From assembly GCA_002403905.1 (NCBI GenBank), contig DHIR01000054.1, positions 2,832-17,372 of the forward strand: DNA of 14,541 nt. The letters run 5' to 3'. The notes below the pieces were generated by a model. The model saw only the letters and a list, made by a program, of their open reading frames with translations, was not told the DNA's origin and did not search any database. Shown here piece by piece: positions 6,606 to 13,368 of the stretch. Every line of letters starts with the position of its first letter. The stretch's first letter is position 1. This stretch comes from Mucilaginibacter sp. UBA4741 (GTDB lineage: Bacteria > Bacteroidota > Bacteroidia > Sphingobacteriales > Sphingobacteriaceae). The translations under genes and the position numbers were made by a program.

Positions 6606-6618
6606 TTAGATGACATCC

Positions 6619-7347
6619 TTATCCTTCATTAACCATCTTAAAAGCATTAACCGGCGATAACCCATATATATGAGCTGTATTACCTACATGTATCTCATAC
6701 TCATCTTTCTCAAACGCGCTGATCAAATTATCAGCAACTGTACTTGGTGGTATGCCGTTTTCACCGCCTATCTCTTTAGAAAACTCCGTATTAACCAACG
6801 GCGGCATTAATTCAAACACTTTAACGTTTGTGGCCTTCAACGCGAAACGTAAAGCCTGTGTGTATGAATGCAGTGCCGCTTTACTTGCCGAGTAAGTTGG
6901 CAAAGTGTGGCGCGGTGTAAGGGCCAATATAGAACTAACATTTACAATAGCCGCTTCCGGCGATGCGGGTAATATTGGCAGTAATTGCTCGGTCAAATTT
7001 AGTATCGAAAAGAAATTAGTATCAAACTCATCCCTGGCTTTTTGTTCCGCATTGGCGCTTCCATTCAGGTTATAAACGTAAGTGTGGCCGGCATTATTTA
7101 TCAGGATATCCAGTCCGCCAAAATCTGATTTAATGGTGGCTACTAATTTCTTTACATTATCTGCATTAGTCACATCTGCTGCAATAGCGGTTACGTTAGC
7201 TAATCCTTCGGCAGCTTTTTGCAGTTTATCTGCTGTACGGCCGGTTATGATTACCTTATTGTTTTTTGCACTTAATTGTTTGGCTATTTCTAAGCCTATG
7301 CCAGATCCCCCACCGGTTATCAGCACTGTTTTGTTTGTAATATTCAT
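6619..7347 (-). CDS. Short-chain dehydrogenase/reductase (DltE/COG3967-like)
   Basis: NAD(P)-dependent classical SDR of 242 residues with a Rossmann fold. Cofactor-binding TGGGSGIG at 11-18, acidic D58 region (AADVT), NNAG at 84-87, catalytic Ser in NVSSI (138-139), and the YxxxK pair Y152/K156 in TYSASK. R37 in ITGRT after strand 2 suggests an NADPH preference. Substrate unknown. It starts 38 bases after the MFS exporter gene on the same strand and is probably cotranscribed under TetR control, which hints at modification of, or protection from, the compound that the exporter handles. A weak hairpin follows its stop. Family assignment is secure; the DltE-like subgroup is a judgement from overall appearance (MPPLVNTEFSKEIGG, ending in 'KMVNEG'). 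Confidence 0.92.
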   Translation of the reverse strand: MNITNKTVLITGGGSGIGLEIAKQLSAKNNKVIITGRTADKLQKAAEGLANVTAIAADVTNADNVKKLVATIKSDFGGLDILINNAGHTYVYNLNGSANAEQKARDEFDTNFFSILNLTEQLLPILPASPEAAIVNVSSILALTPRHTLPTYSASKAALHSYTQALRFALKATNVKVFELMPPLVNTEFSKEIGGENGIPPSTVADNLISAFEKDEYEIHVGNTAHIYGLSPVNAFKMVNEG

Positions 7348-7385
7348 TTTGTTGTTTATTTAAATTGTTATAAAAAATCTTGTTG

Positions 7386-8939
7386 TTAATGATCGTTCAA
7401 AACCAGTTTTACTGGTCCGGTTTTTCGTTTTAGCACCAGTAATAAAAGGGGTAGGGCCAGGGCAAAAAGTAATCCTATCAGCAGGTAAGAATCTACATAG
7501 CTTAACAGGGTTGATTGCTTAACTACTGATAGGTCTATCATCTTCATGGCCTTTTGGTGCGCATCTATTAACCCGCTGCCCTTTTGCTGAAAGTAGCCGG
7601 TAAAATTGTTTATCCGTTGTGTTACCAGGGGGTTACCATCAGTAATATTGCTTATCAGGTCCACCCGGTGCAAGGCAGTTCTGCGGGTTGAATAAGTGGT
7701 GATAATGGAGATGCCGAACGAACCTCCCAATTGCCGCATCATGTTATTTAACGCGGTGCCCTGCGGCATATCTTTAGCAGCCAATGATGAAACCGCTAAT
7801 GAGCTAAGCGGCACTGTTAATAGTGCCATACCTATCGCTCTAAATATTAATCGTGTTGTAATATAAGATGCCGAGGTATCTAAAGTTATTTGCGACATTG
7901 ACCAGTTAAAAAATATAAAACTGATAAAGCCTATTAAAATAACCAGCACAGGTGATACCCCGCTCTGTAGCATTTTGCCGGTACATATTAACGCAAACAC
8001 GGCGATGATAGCTCCGGGTAATAACAACAACCCCGTTTCCGTCGGGGTAAAGCCTAATAGTCTTTGTGCTATTACGGGGGTTAAAAATATCGAGGTAAAC
8101 ATACCTACACCGGTTATAAAAGTTAAAATGGCAGCAACACTTAATGATTTACTTTTAAGTACCCGCAGATCAACCACCGGATTATCGGTATGCAGCTCCC
8201 ATAAAATAAAAGCGGCTAAACTAATTACGGCGATGATGGTAAGCGTGGTAATATATCCTTTGGCGAACCAATCTTCTGTTTGGCCGCGCTCTAATACCGT
8301 CTGCAGTGAGCCTATCCCGGCGGTGAGCAGGATAATACCTGCCCAGTCTATACTGTCGGCTTTAGTTTTAACAGTGGGTTCGGCCAATAAAAAGTAGCAT
8401 GACGTTGCTGCTAAAATACCTATCGGGATGTTGATATAAAATATCCACGGCCACGAAAAGTTTTCGGTAATGTAACCGCCAAGGGTAGGGCCAATGGTTG
8501 GGCCAATAAATACACCTATACCAAACAAGGCGCTAGCGGTGCCTATTTTTTCTTTAGGAAACTGCTCATACACAATAGCGGCTGATACAGACAGTAATGC
8601 CCCGCCACCCAAGCCTTGTAAAAACCTAAACAATACCAACTCTGTAATGCCTGATGCATTACCACACATAAATGAGCAGATAGTAAACAATATGATGGAG
8701 CCGATATAATAATTACGGCGACCAAGCTTGCTGCTTAAAAAACTGGTCATGGGTATAATTATAACATTTGCTATAGCGTATGAGGTAATTACCCAGGCGG
8801 TATCTTCTAATGTTGAGCCCAGGTTACCGCTCATATACGATAGGGCTACGTTTACAATGGATGTATCAATTAGCTCCATGATAGCGGCGCAGATCACGGT
8901 TATTATTAGTAGTTGTCTTTTTAGCGGACTCATTGCCAT
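7386..8939 (-). CDS. MFS drug exporter, DHA2 (EmrB/QacA) family, 14 TM
   Basis: Proton-driven multidrug exporter of the 14-helix DHA2 class; 517 residues is the usual length. Motifs: DTSIVNVAL (25-33, motif D1), SFLSSKLGRRN (66-76, motif A), LVLFRFLQGLGGG (101-113, motif B) and GIGVFIGPTIGPTLGGY (140-156, antiporter motif C). PWIFYINIPIG after motif C is typical of EmrB relatives. No EmrA-type adaptor or outer-membrane channel gene is next to it. Its promoter region holds two TetR-type palindromes, one within the promoter core and one 5 bases upstream of the ATG, so it is probably induced by a TetR ligand. The SDR gene follows after 38 bases. ATG-8939 (MAMSPLKRQ) was chosen; ATG-8933 is an alternative. 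Confidence 0.95.
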   Translation of the reverse strand: MAMSPLKRQLLIITVICAAIMELIDTSIVNVALSYMSGNLGSTLEDTAWVITSYAIANVIIIPMTSFLSSKLGRRNYYIGSIILFTICSFMCGNASGITELVLFRFLQGLGGGALLSVSAAIVYEQFPKEKIGTASALFGIGVFIGPTIGPTLGGYITENFSWPWIFYINIPIGILAATSCYFLLAEPTVKTKADSIDWAGIILLTAGIGSLQTVLERGQTEDWFAKGYITTLTIIAVISLAAFILWELHTDNPVVDLRVLKSKSLSVAAILTFITGVGMFTSIFLTPVIAQRLLGFTPTETGLLLLPGAIIAVFALICTGKMLQSGVSPVLVILIGFISFIFFNWSMSQITLDTSASYITTRLIFRAIGMALLTVPLSSLAVSSLAAKDMPQGTALNNMMRQLGGSFGISIITTYSTRRTALHRVDLISNITDGNPLVTQRINNFTGYFQQKGSGLIDAHQKAMKMIDLSVVKQSTLLSYVDSYLLIGLLFALALPLLLLVLKRKTGPVKLVLNDH

Positions 8940-8944
8940 GGTTT

Positions 8945-8958
8945 ATACCAATCGGTAT
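8945..8958. promoter_or_regulatory. TetR operator O1, next to the MFS start codon
   Basis: ATACCAATCGGTAT, a near-perfect palindrome of half-site ATACC, ending 5 bases from the MFS ATG. The same 14-mer occurs at 9661-9674 and a perfect version at 9021-9038. Located in the MFS leader, where a bound repressor would block elongation or cooperate with O2; its centre is 78 bp from the centre of O2. Confidence 0.75.
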
Positions 8959-9017
8959 TTTTTATGTTGCGCGTTTACTGTTTTATTATTCGCTTTCGCG
9001 ATGCAATATTAAATCAT

Positions 9018-9049
9018 AAAATATACCAATTGGTATATTTTATGTCAAA
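9018..9049 (-). promoter_or_regulatory. Bacteroidota-type promoter of the MFS-SDR operon
   Basis: On the minus strand TTTG (9049-9046), 20 bases, then TATATTTT (9025-9018): a perfect -33 box at consensus spacing, with 7 of 8 positions fitting TAnnTTTG (fixed positions 5 of 6). The palindrome O2 fills the spacer and overlaps the -7 box. Read as sigma70 it would also be TTGACA-17-TATATT. Leader to the ATG would be about 70 bases and contains O1. Confidence 0.65.
9021..9038. promoter_or_regulatory. TetR operator O2, perfect 18-bp palindrome in the MFS promoter
   Basis: ATATACCAATTGGTATAT is its own reverse complement over 18 bases. It lies between the -33 and -7 boxes of the promoter at 9018-9049, the standard position for repression by exclusion of RNA polymerase. 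It is also 17 bases beyond the tetR stop codon at 9055. Confidence 0.85.
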
Positions 9050-9054
9050 TTTTT

Positions 9055-9651
9055 TTATGTCTTCATTTGGTTGATCAATAGCTCAACCGTTTTTAATACC
9101 TGTTCTAAATTTGTATGGATGCCGGTAACTTTGCCTATCATAATACCACCTTCAATTAAAGCAACTATACTTATGGCTGTTTGGCTTACATTCACATCAG
9201 CTTTAAATTCGCCGGCAGCTATGCCACCTTCTATCAGGTCAGTAATTTTCTTTTTCCACTTTAATACGGCTTTAGCGGCTTTGTTTTTTAAAAGATCGTT
9301 GGTATCATCAGCTTCTACAGCGGTGTTCAATATAGCGCAGCCGCCCCGTTCTGCTAAAGTTTCGCTGCTGTAAACTTTGGTGTAAACCATTAACTTATCG
9401 TAAAAAGTGTTAGCCCGCGCCATGCGTTGGTCTATCAAATCGGCAGTGCGGCAGGCGTTATAATCAAACACCGCCAGGGCCACATCTTCTTTATTTTCGA
9501 AATTACCATAGATACTGCCCTTGGTAAGGCCGGTAGCCTCGGTCAGATCAGCCAAAGAGGTACCTGCGTAACCTTTCTTATTAAATACTACCGCGGTAGA
9601 CTCAATAATGAACTGACGTGTACGCTCTGCTTTTGATAATTCTTTATTCAC
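9055..9651 (-). CDS. TetR/AcrR family transcriptional repressor
   Basis: A 198-residue TetR-family regulator. The DNA-binding domain is at residues 10-57: RTRQFIIESTAVVFNKKGYA, the helix-turn-helix TSLADLTEATGLTKGSIYGN (31-50), and FENKEDV. The ligand-binding C-terminal domain includes AERGGCAILNTAVE and ends in a leucine-rich helix (LKTVELLINQ), typical of the YxaF/LmrA-type C-terminal fold. The start codon is GTG-9651; no in-frame ATG lies upstream. A TATATTTG box on the minus strand (9663-9656) sits only 4 bases before the GTG, so the mRNA could be leaderless, and that box overlaps operator O3, implying autorepression. The MFS-SDR operon downstream on the same strand carries two further copies of the operator. 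Ligand unknown. Confidence 0.94.
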   Translation of the reverse strand: MNKELSKAERTRQFIIESTAVVFNKKGYAGTSLADLTEATGLTKGSIYGNFENKEDVALAVFDYNACRTADLIDQRMARANTFYDKLMVYTKVYSSETLAERGGCAILNTAVEADDTNDLLKNKAAKAVLKWKKKITDLIEGGIAAGEFKADVNVSQTAISIVALIEGGIMIGKVTGIHTNLEQVLKTVELLINQMKT

Positions 9652-9655
9652 AATA

Positions 9656-9674
9656 CAAATATACCAATCGGTAT
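9656..9674 (-). promoter_or_regulatory. tetR -7 box overlapping TetR operator O3
   Basis: The palindrome ATACCAATCGGTAT at 9661-9674 overlaps a perfect TAnnTTTG box, TATATTTG, on the minus strand (9663-9656). The GTG start of tetR begins 4 bases further on. No clear TTTG was found at the -33 distance. Supports autoregulation with an mRNA start at or next to the start codon. Confidence 0.7.
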
Positions 9675-9710
9675 TTAATAAAATGTTTTTTATTTGTAAT
9701 AAATTTGACC

Positions 9711-9780
9711 AGGATTTTTAGAATGAAAGGATGATAGGAATTCCGGCGAAAGAAATCATCGCAATCCTTAAATCCTGCGA
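9711..9780. repeat. Imperfect inverted word repeat upstream of truB
   Basis: Left arm 9711-9737 (CCAGGATTTTTAGAATGAAA and on) and right arm 9755-9780 (AATCATCGCAATCCTTAAAT and on) share words as imperfect reverse complements; the right arm reversed starts CGCAGGATTTAAGGATTGCG. The right arm ends 9 bases before the truB promoter box. Words of the type 'aatcctttaatcctg' are familiar from intergenic DNA of this phylum. Confidence 0.5.
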
Positions 9781-9789
9781 ATCTTAGTT

Positions 9790-9797
9790 TACCTTTG
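9790..9797 (+). promoter_or_regulatory. -7 promoter box of truB, close to the start codon
   Basis: TACCTTTG is a perfect TAnnTTTG match, and only 6 bases separate it from the truB ATG at 9804. Transcription would start within a few bases of the start codon, suggesting a leaderless or nearly leaderless mRNA. No good TTTG is found at the -33 distance. The box overlaps an alternative TTG start at 9795, which is therefore unlikely. Confidence 0.6.
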
Positions 9798-9803
9798 CGC
9801 TAC

Positions 9804-10535
9804 ATGGACATAAATACCTTGGACACTACACTACCAAAAAGTAAAGAATATGATTTTGCCGCCGGCGAACTATTGCTGGTTAACAAGCCTTATCAATGGA
9901 CTAGCTTTGATGTGGTAGGTAAGCTGCGTAATTCTTTTAAACCGTTAAAACTAAAGGTGGGCCACGCCGGCACGCTTGATCCGCTGGCTACCGGGCTGCT
10001 GATTATCTGCACCGGCAAAATGACGAAGCAGATAGACACTTTCCAGGCTGAGGAAAAAGAATATACCGGTACCATGGTGCTAGGTGCTACAACACCATCA
10101 TACGATATGGAAACGGCGGTTGAAGAAACCTTTGACATAAGCAACCTAACCGACGACCAGATACGAAATGCCTGCGAACAATTTACGGGCGATATACAGC
10201 AATACCCACCCGCACATTCGGCCATAAAAATTGATGGTGAGCGCTTATACGAAAAAGCACGGCGCGGCGAGGAAGTGGAACTGCGTTTACGCAGCGTAAC
10301 CATCAACGAGTTTGAGATAACCCGTATCGAATTACCTGAAGTTGATTTTAGGGTGGTATGCAGCAAGGGCACTTATATCCGCTCGCTGGTTAATGATTTT
10401 GGCAAGGCGCTCAACAACGGCGCGTATCTTTCAAAATTAACCCGTACCCGTAGTGGCAATTTTAATTTAAAAGATGCCTGGGAGGTGATGGAACTGGTTG
10501 ACGTAATTAGGGCAAATAAAGTAATGAGTGAATGA
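9804..10535 (+). CDS. truB: tRNA pseudouridine(55) synthase TruB
   Basis: Makes pseudouridine at position 55 in the T-loop of tRNAs. With the ATG at 9804 the protein has 243 residues, the short form lacking a long C-terminal PUA domain, which is common in Bacteroidota. Catalytic motif GHAGTLDPLATG at 53-64 with nucleophile D59; N-terminal LLVNKPYQWTSFDVV (24-38); EKEYTGTMVLGATTPSYDME substrate-binding region; VCSKGTYIRSLVNDFG near 190-205. The open frame reaches TTG-9795, but that lies in the promoter box, so ATG-9804 is preferred. The last codons and the stop lie inside the word repeat shared with the ribF leader. ribF follows 68 bases downstream. This is where the plus-strand core block resumes after the minus-strand island. 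Confidence 0.96.
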   Translation: MDINTLDTTLPKSKEYDFAAGELLLVNKPYQWTSFDVVGKLRNSFKPLKLKVGHAGTLDPLATGLLIICTGKMTKQIDTFQAEEKEYTGTMVLGATTPSYDMETAVEETFDISNLTDDQIRNACEQFTGDIQQYPPAHSAIKIDGERLYEKARRGEEVELRLRSVTINEFEITRIELPEVDFRVVCSKGTYIRSLVNDFGKALNNGAYLSKLTRTRSGNFNLKDAWEVMELVDVIRANKVMSE

Positions 10536-10603
10536 GTGATTTTTGAATGAGTGAATGTTTTAATTCATCATACAAATCCGAAATCGAACATCCGACATCC
10601 GAA
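10523..10603 (+). repeat. Composite word repeat between truB and ribF
   Basis: Direct copies of GAATGAGTGAATG-like words (10525-10557) followed by CCGAAATCGAACATCCGACA and CATCCGAAAT at 10579 onward, ending at the ribF ATG. The truB stop codon TGA is part of the first word. It is a reverse-complement relative of 3251-3315, 7.3 kb away, with the same order of sub-blocks. Confidence 0.75.
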
Positions 10604-11533
10604 ATGAAAATATACCATCATATAGATGAATTTAAACCTGTAAAAAATGCCGTGGTTACCATCGGTACTTTTGATGGGGTACACCTGGGCCATCGCAAAA
10701 TAATAACGGGCATAAAAGAACTGGCCGATGCTACCGGTGGTGAAACGGTTATACTAACTTTTTTTCCGCATCCGCGGATGATACTACATCCCGAGGACGA
10801 AAGCATAAAATTAATTACCACCATTAATGAAAAGGCGCAACTGCTGGAACAGTTAGGTGTAGATCATCTCATCATCACACCCTTCTCCCGCGATTTTTCT
10901 AATCAAAGCCCCGAGGATTACATTCGTGATGTATTGGTGAATAAGATCGGTACTAAAAAAATTGTGATTGGGTATGATCATCGTTTCGGCAAAGATCGCC
11001 GCGGTGGTTTGAATGACTTACTGCACCTGGCACCGGTTTATGGTTTTGAAGTTGTGGAGATACCTGAGCAGGATATTAACGAAGTAGCCGTAAGCTCAAC
11101 CCGAATACGCGAGGCTTTACTAAGGGACAATATTAAACTGGCTAATGACTTCTTGGGATATCCATTTTTTATCACCGGCAAAGTAATTCGCGGCGACCAG
11201 ATTGGCCGACAAATTGGATACCCCACGGCCAACATCCAGGTTGAAGAAAAATATAAACTTATCCCCGCCGACGGTATCTTCGCTGTTAAAGTGCAACATA
11301 ACGGCAGTGAATATAAAGGCATGGGCTACATTGGCAGTCGCCCCACCATTAACGGCATGACGCGAAATATCGAGGTTAATCTGTTTGATTTTGATAAAGA
11401 GATATACAACGAAACCATCCGCATGGAGTTTCATCATTTTGTTAGGGGCGATGTTAAATTTAACGGACTGGACGAATTGAAGGTGCAAATAGCAAAGGAT
11501 AAGGAAGACGTGATTAGTTTACTTGGTCATTAG
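10604..11533 (+). CDS. ribF: Bifunctional riboflavin kinase / FAD synthetase RibF
   Basis: Converts riboflavin to FMN and FMN to FAD. The N-terminal FAD synthetase (nucleotidyltransferase) domain has GTFDGVHLGH at residues 21-30, FFPHPRMIL, and SSTRIREALL near 162-171. The C-terminal riboflavin kinase domain has GKVIRGDQIGRQIGYPTANI near 192-211, with the PTAN motif, and GSRPTINGMTRNIEVNLFDF. The frame is open to an ATG at 10547, but those extra residues (MSECFNSSYKSEIEHPTSE) are coded by the intergenic repeat. ATG-10604 gives MKIYHHIDEF and 309 residues, the usual length. No FMN riboswitch was seen. The final Gly-His-stop (GGTCATTAG) is part of the next word repeat. Follows truB, as in most Bacteroidota. 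Confidence 0.96.
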   Translation: MKIYHHIDEFKPVKNAVVTIGTFDGVHLGHRKIITGIKELADATGGETVILTFFPHPRMILHPEDESIKLITTINEKAQLLEQLGVDHLIITPFSRDFSNQSPEDYIRDVLVNKIGTKKIVIGYDHRFGKDRRGGLNDLLHLAPVYGFEVVEIPEQDINEVAVSSTRIREALLRDNIKLANDFLGYPFFITGKVIRGDQIGRQIGYPTANIQVEEKYKLIPADGIFAVKVQHNGSEYKGMGYIGSRPTINGMTRNIEVNLFDFDKEIYNETIRMEFHHFVRGDVKFNGLDELKVQIAKDKEDVISLLGH

Positions 11534-11650
11534 TCATCGGTCATTAGTAATTATTGCATTAAATTCTGGAACTTTAATTGATAGCTTTGTTATAGCTATG
11601 ACTTAGTTATTGAAAATACCCAATGACTAATGACACAATGACCAATGACT
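11523..11650. repeat. Imperfect inverted word repeat spanning the ribF stop and the next start codon
   Basis: Left arm 11523-11550 is built from GGTCATTAGTCATCGGTCAT words; right arm 11620-11650 is built from CCAATGACTAATGACACAAT words, the reverse complement of the same vocabulary (TTGGTCATT, GTCATTAGTCAT). The left arm contains the ribF stop codon; the right arm contains the ATG of the next gene (11645). The unique centre (11551-11619) contains TAGCTTTG at 11582-11589, a perfect TAnnTTTG box that may be the promoter for the next gene. Confidence 0.7.
11582..11589 (+). promoter_or_regulatory. Possible -7 box for the DUF2157-like gene
   Basis: TAGCTTTG fits TAnnTTTG exactly and lies about 55 bases before the ATG at 11645, in the unique centre of the inverted word repeat. 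No TTTG at the proper -33 distance, so support is moderate. Confidence 0.35.
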
Positions 11651-12697
11651 AAACTCAACATAGACAAATCCGAAAGCGAATTTCTAAACGAAACCATTGC
11701 CCATTGGGAAAAGGAGAATTTGATAAACGCTGATCAAGCCGACAAACTCCGCGAGTCGTACGACGTTAAGGGCTTTGACTGGATGCGGCTGGCTAAATAT
11801 TCGTTTTGGGTGGCCTTGATCTGCGGCGGGGCATCGTTTGCTTTTTTAATAGTTAATGATGTTGTAGTTAACTGGCTCAAGCATTTGTATTACACACCTG
11901 ATATTATCATTAGCATAACTTCAGCTATATTGGCTGCCTTCCTGTTTTATTGGGGTAGGCGCAGGGAACGGCTTCATCCCGAAAAAATATTTAGTAATGA
12001 GGCGGTAATATTTACCGGGATATTATTTACAGCCTGTTGCATAGCCTACCTGGGCAAAACGCTGGATAGGGGGTCGGGCCATTATTCATTACTATTCCTG
12101 CTATCGGTTTTTGTGTATGGTTTTTTAGGCTGGCGGATGAACTCCAGATTGATATGGCTGTTTGCTTTAATCTCACTAGGTAGCTGGTTCGGTACCGAGA
12201 CCGGTTTCCAAACACACTGGACGGATTATTTTTTAGGGATGAATTACCCGTTGCGTTTTGTGTTTTTCGGGCTTGTATTAGTTGCCGCCTGCGCTATTTT
12301 GCGCAACCGTAAATGGTTTGCCTATTTTGCCGAGCATACTTATGTGGTGGGTTTGTTGTACCTATTTATGTCGTTATGGTTGTTAAGCATATTTGGCAAT
12401 TATGGTAATTTAGATAAATGGTACCAGATTAAACAGATCAGCCTATATTACTGGGGGATAATATCCATGTGTGTGTCTGGGGCATTCCTGCTTTTTGGCT
12501 TAAAAAATAAAGATGATATATCGCGCGAGTTTGGTATAACGTTTCTCATCATTTTCATCTACACCAAATACTTTGAATACTTTTGGGACAATACTAACAA
12601 AACGGTTTTCTTTGCCATCCTTGCTGCATCGTTTTGGCTGATAGGGCGCAAGGCCGAGAGGATATGGAACTTGAAGAGTAGGAGTTCGAAGGTTTAA
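11645..12697 (+). CDS. DUF2157-like polytopic membrane protein
   Basis: A 350-residue membrane protein. Residues 1-48 form a soluble head with the DUF2157-like pattern of a tryptophan-containing helix followed by ENLINADQADKLRESYDV. About ten hydrophobic segments then follow, near 50-73, 85-107, 120-140, 146-165, 169-183, 203-219, 232-251, 265-287, 296-314 and 319-338, separated by short loops such as GRRRERLHPEK. No catalytic motif is recognised and function is unknown. The ATG at 11645 is within a word repeat; an upstream ATG at 11637 hits a stop after four codons. The 3' end overlaps the end of the convergent LysE-family gene by 4 bases. The family label is from overall pattern, so the membrane nature is certain and the DUF number probable. 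Confidence 0.8.
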   Translation: MTKLNIDKSESEFLNETIAHWEKENLINADQADKLRESYDVKGFDWMRLAKYSFWVALICGGASFAFLIVNDVVVNWLKHLYYTPDIIISITSAILAAFLFYWGRRRERLHPEKIFSNEAVIFTGILFTACCIAYLGKTLDRGSGHYSLLFLLSVFVYGFLGWRMNSRLIWLFALISLGSWFGTETGFQTHWTDYFLGMNYPLRFVFFGLVLVAACAILRNRKWFAYFAEHTYVVGLLYLFMSLWLLSIFGNYGNLDKWYQIKQISLYYWGIISMCVSGAFLLFGLKNKDDISREFGITFLIIFIYTKYFEYFWDNTNKTVFFAILAASFWLIGRKAERIWNLKSRSSKV

Positions 12698-13353
12698 TTA
12701 CTCCTGATGTCCTCTGTTTTTTTGTACTTCGGTACCACCGCTAAATAAACCCTCTTCACCAAATGATATCCCGCGAAGCTGAAAAATAAAATACCAATTG
12801 CTGTATTAATAACCCTGGTGCTTAATGCGAATTTGCTTTGGATATACTGTGCAAACCGGGCGTATAAAAACAAACACAAGAACGCCCCACCTGCCGAACC
12901 GATGCTAAATATCACCAGCGCGAAATTGCCGTCCAGTATCCACTCGTGTGTTATTAAATAGGTGCCGCAGATCATCCAAAAGGGTACTTGCATAGGGTTT
13001 ACAAAACCCAATATGATACCGTATTTTATACTGGCACGTTCGCTGTATTTGGTTTCGGGTGGTTTTCTGCGGTTAAGCCAGGTAACGATACCCAGCACCA
13101 AAAATAAAGCAAACATTACCCAGTCTATAATCACATCCAAATGCACTTGTTCTGACAGCCACTTAGCCGCGTGCATAATGATGAAGGTAAAGATAAACTC
13201 GGCACAACTAAACGCGATGATAAACTGCATGGCCTGTTTAAAGCCACGGTTTATAGTAATGCGTACTAAAGTAAGGTTAATGTTGCCGGGCGGTATATAG
13301 CCTATAAAGTTGGCTATAAGGCCCAGGAAGAATGTTAGAAAAATCATTGGCAT
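12694..13353 (-). CDS. LysE family transporter
   Basis: Small inner-membrane exporter of the LysE/RhtB superfamily, which export amino acids or related solutes; substrate unknown. About 219 residues with six hydrophobic segments, the N-terminal signature FFLGLIANFIGYIPPGNINL (the 'PGP' region appears as PPGN), VRITINRGFKQAMQF after helix 1, and a mid-protein GIILGFVNPMQVPFW matching the family's conserved 'fl.NPk...f' segment. It ends in a basic tail. Start is ambiguous: TTG-13356, ATG-13353 or ATG-13344, with GATATTTG (one mismatch to TAnnTTTG) directly upstream and touching the first of these; ATG-13353 is used. Its stop codon overlaps that of the convergent DUF2157-like gene by 4 bases, so no terminator fits between them. 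Confidence 0.88.
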   Translation of the reverse strand: MPMIFLTFFLGLIANFIGYIPPGNINLTLVRITINRGFKQAMQFIIAFSCAEFIFTFIIMHAAKWLSEQVHLDVIIDWVMFALFLVLGIVTWLNRRKPPETKYSERASIKYGIILGFVNPMQVPFWMICGTYLITHEWILDGNFALVIFSIGSAGGAFLCLFLYARFAQYIQSKFALSTRVINTAIGILFFSFAGYHLVKRVYLAVVPKYKKTEDIRSN

Positions 13354-13368
13354 CAAATATCGGTTTTT

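Noticed and set aside
9018..9048. Classical sigma70 promoter TTGACA-17-TATATT before the MFS gene
   Set aside because: The same bases fit the Bacteroidota -33/-7 consensus, which is the relevant one in this host; kept only as that promoter.
10547..10603. N-terminal extension of RibF
   Set aside because: Translation of the intergenic repeat; not family-like.
3251..10603. att sites of a mobile island
   Set aside because: The inverted copies do not flank the island borders (uppP-truB) and no recombinase gene is present.
10536..10603. FMN riboswitch in the ribF leader
   Set aside because: Only 68 bases of word repeat; none of the conserved RFN-element sequence is present.
11523..11650. CRISPR array
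   Set aside because: Words are degenerate, lack regular spacing and unique spacers, and no cas gene is present.
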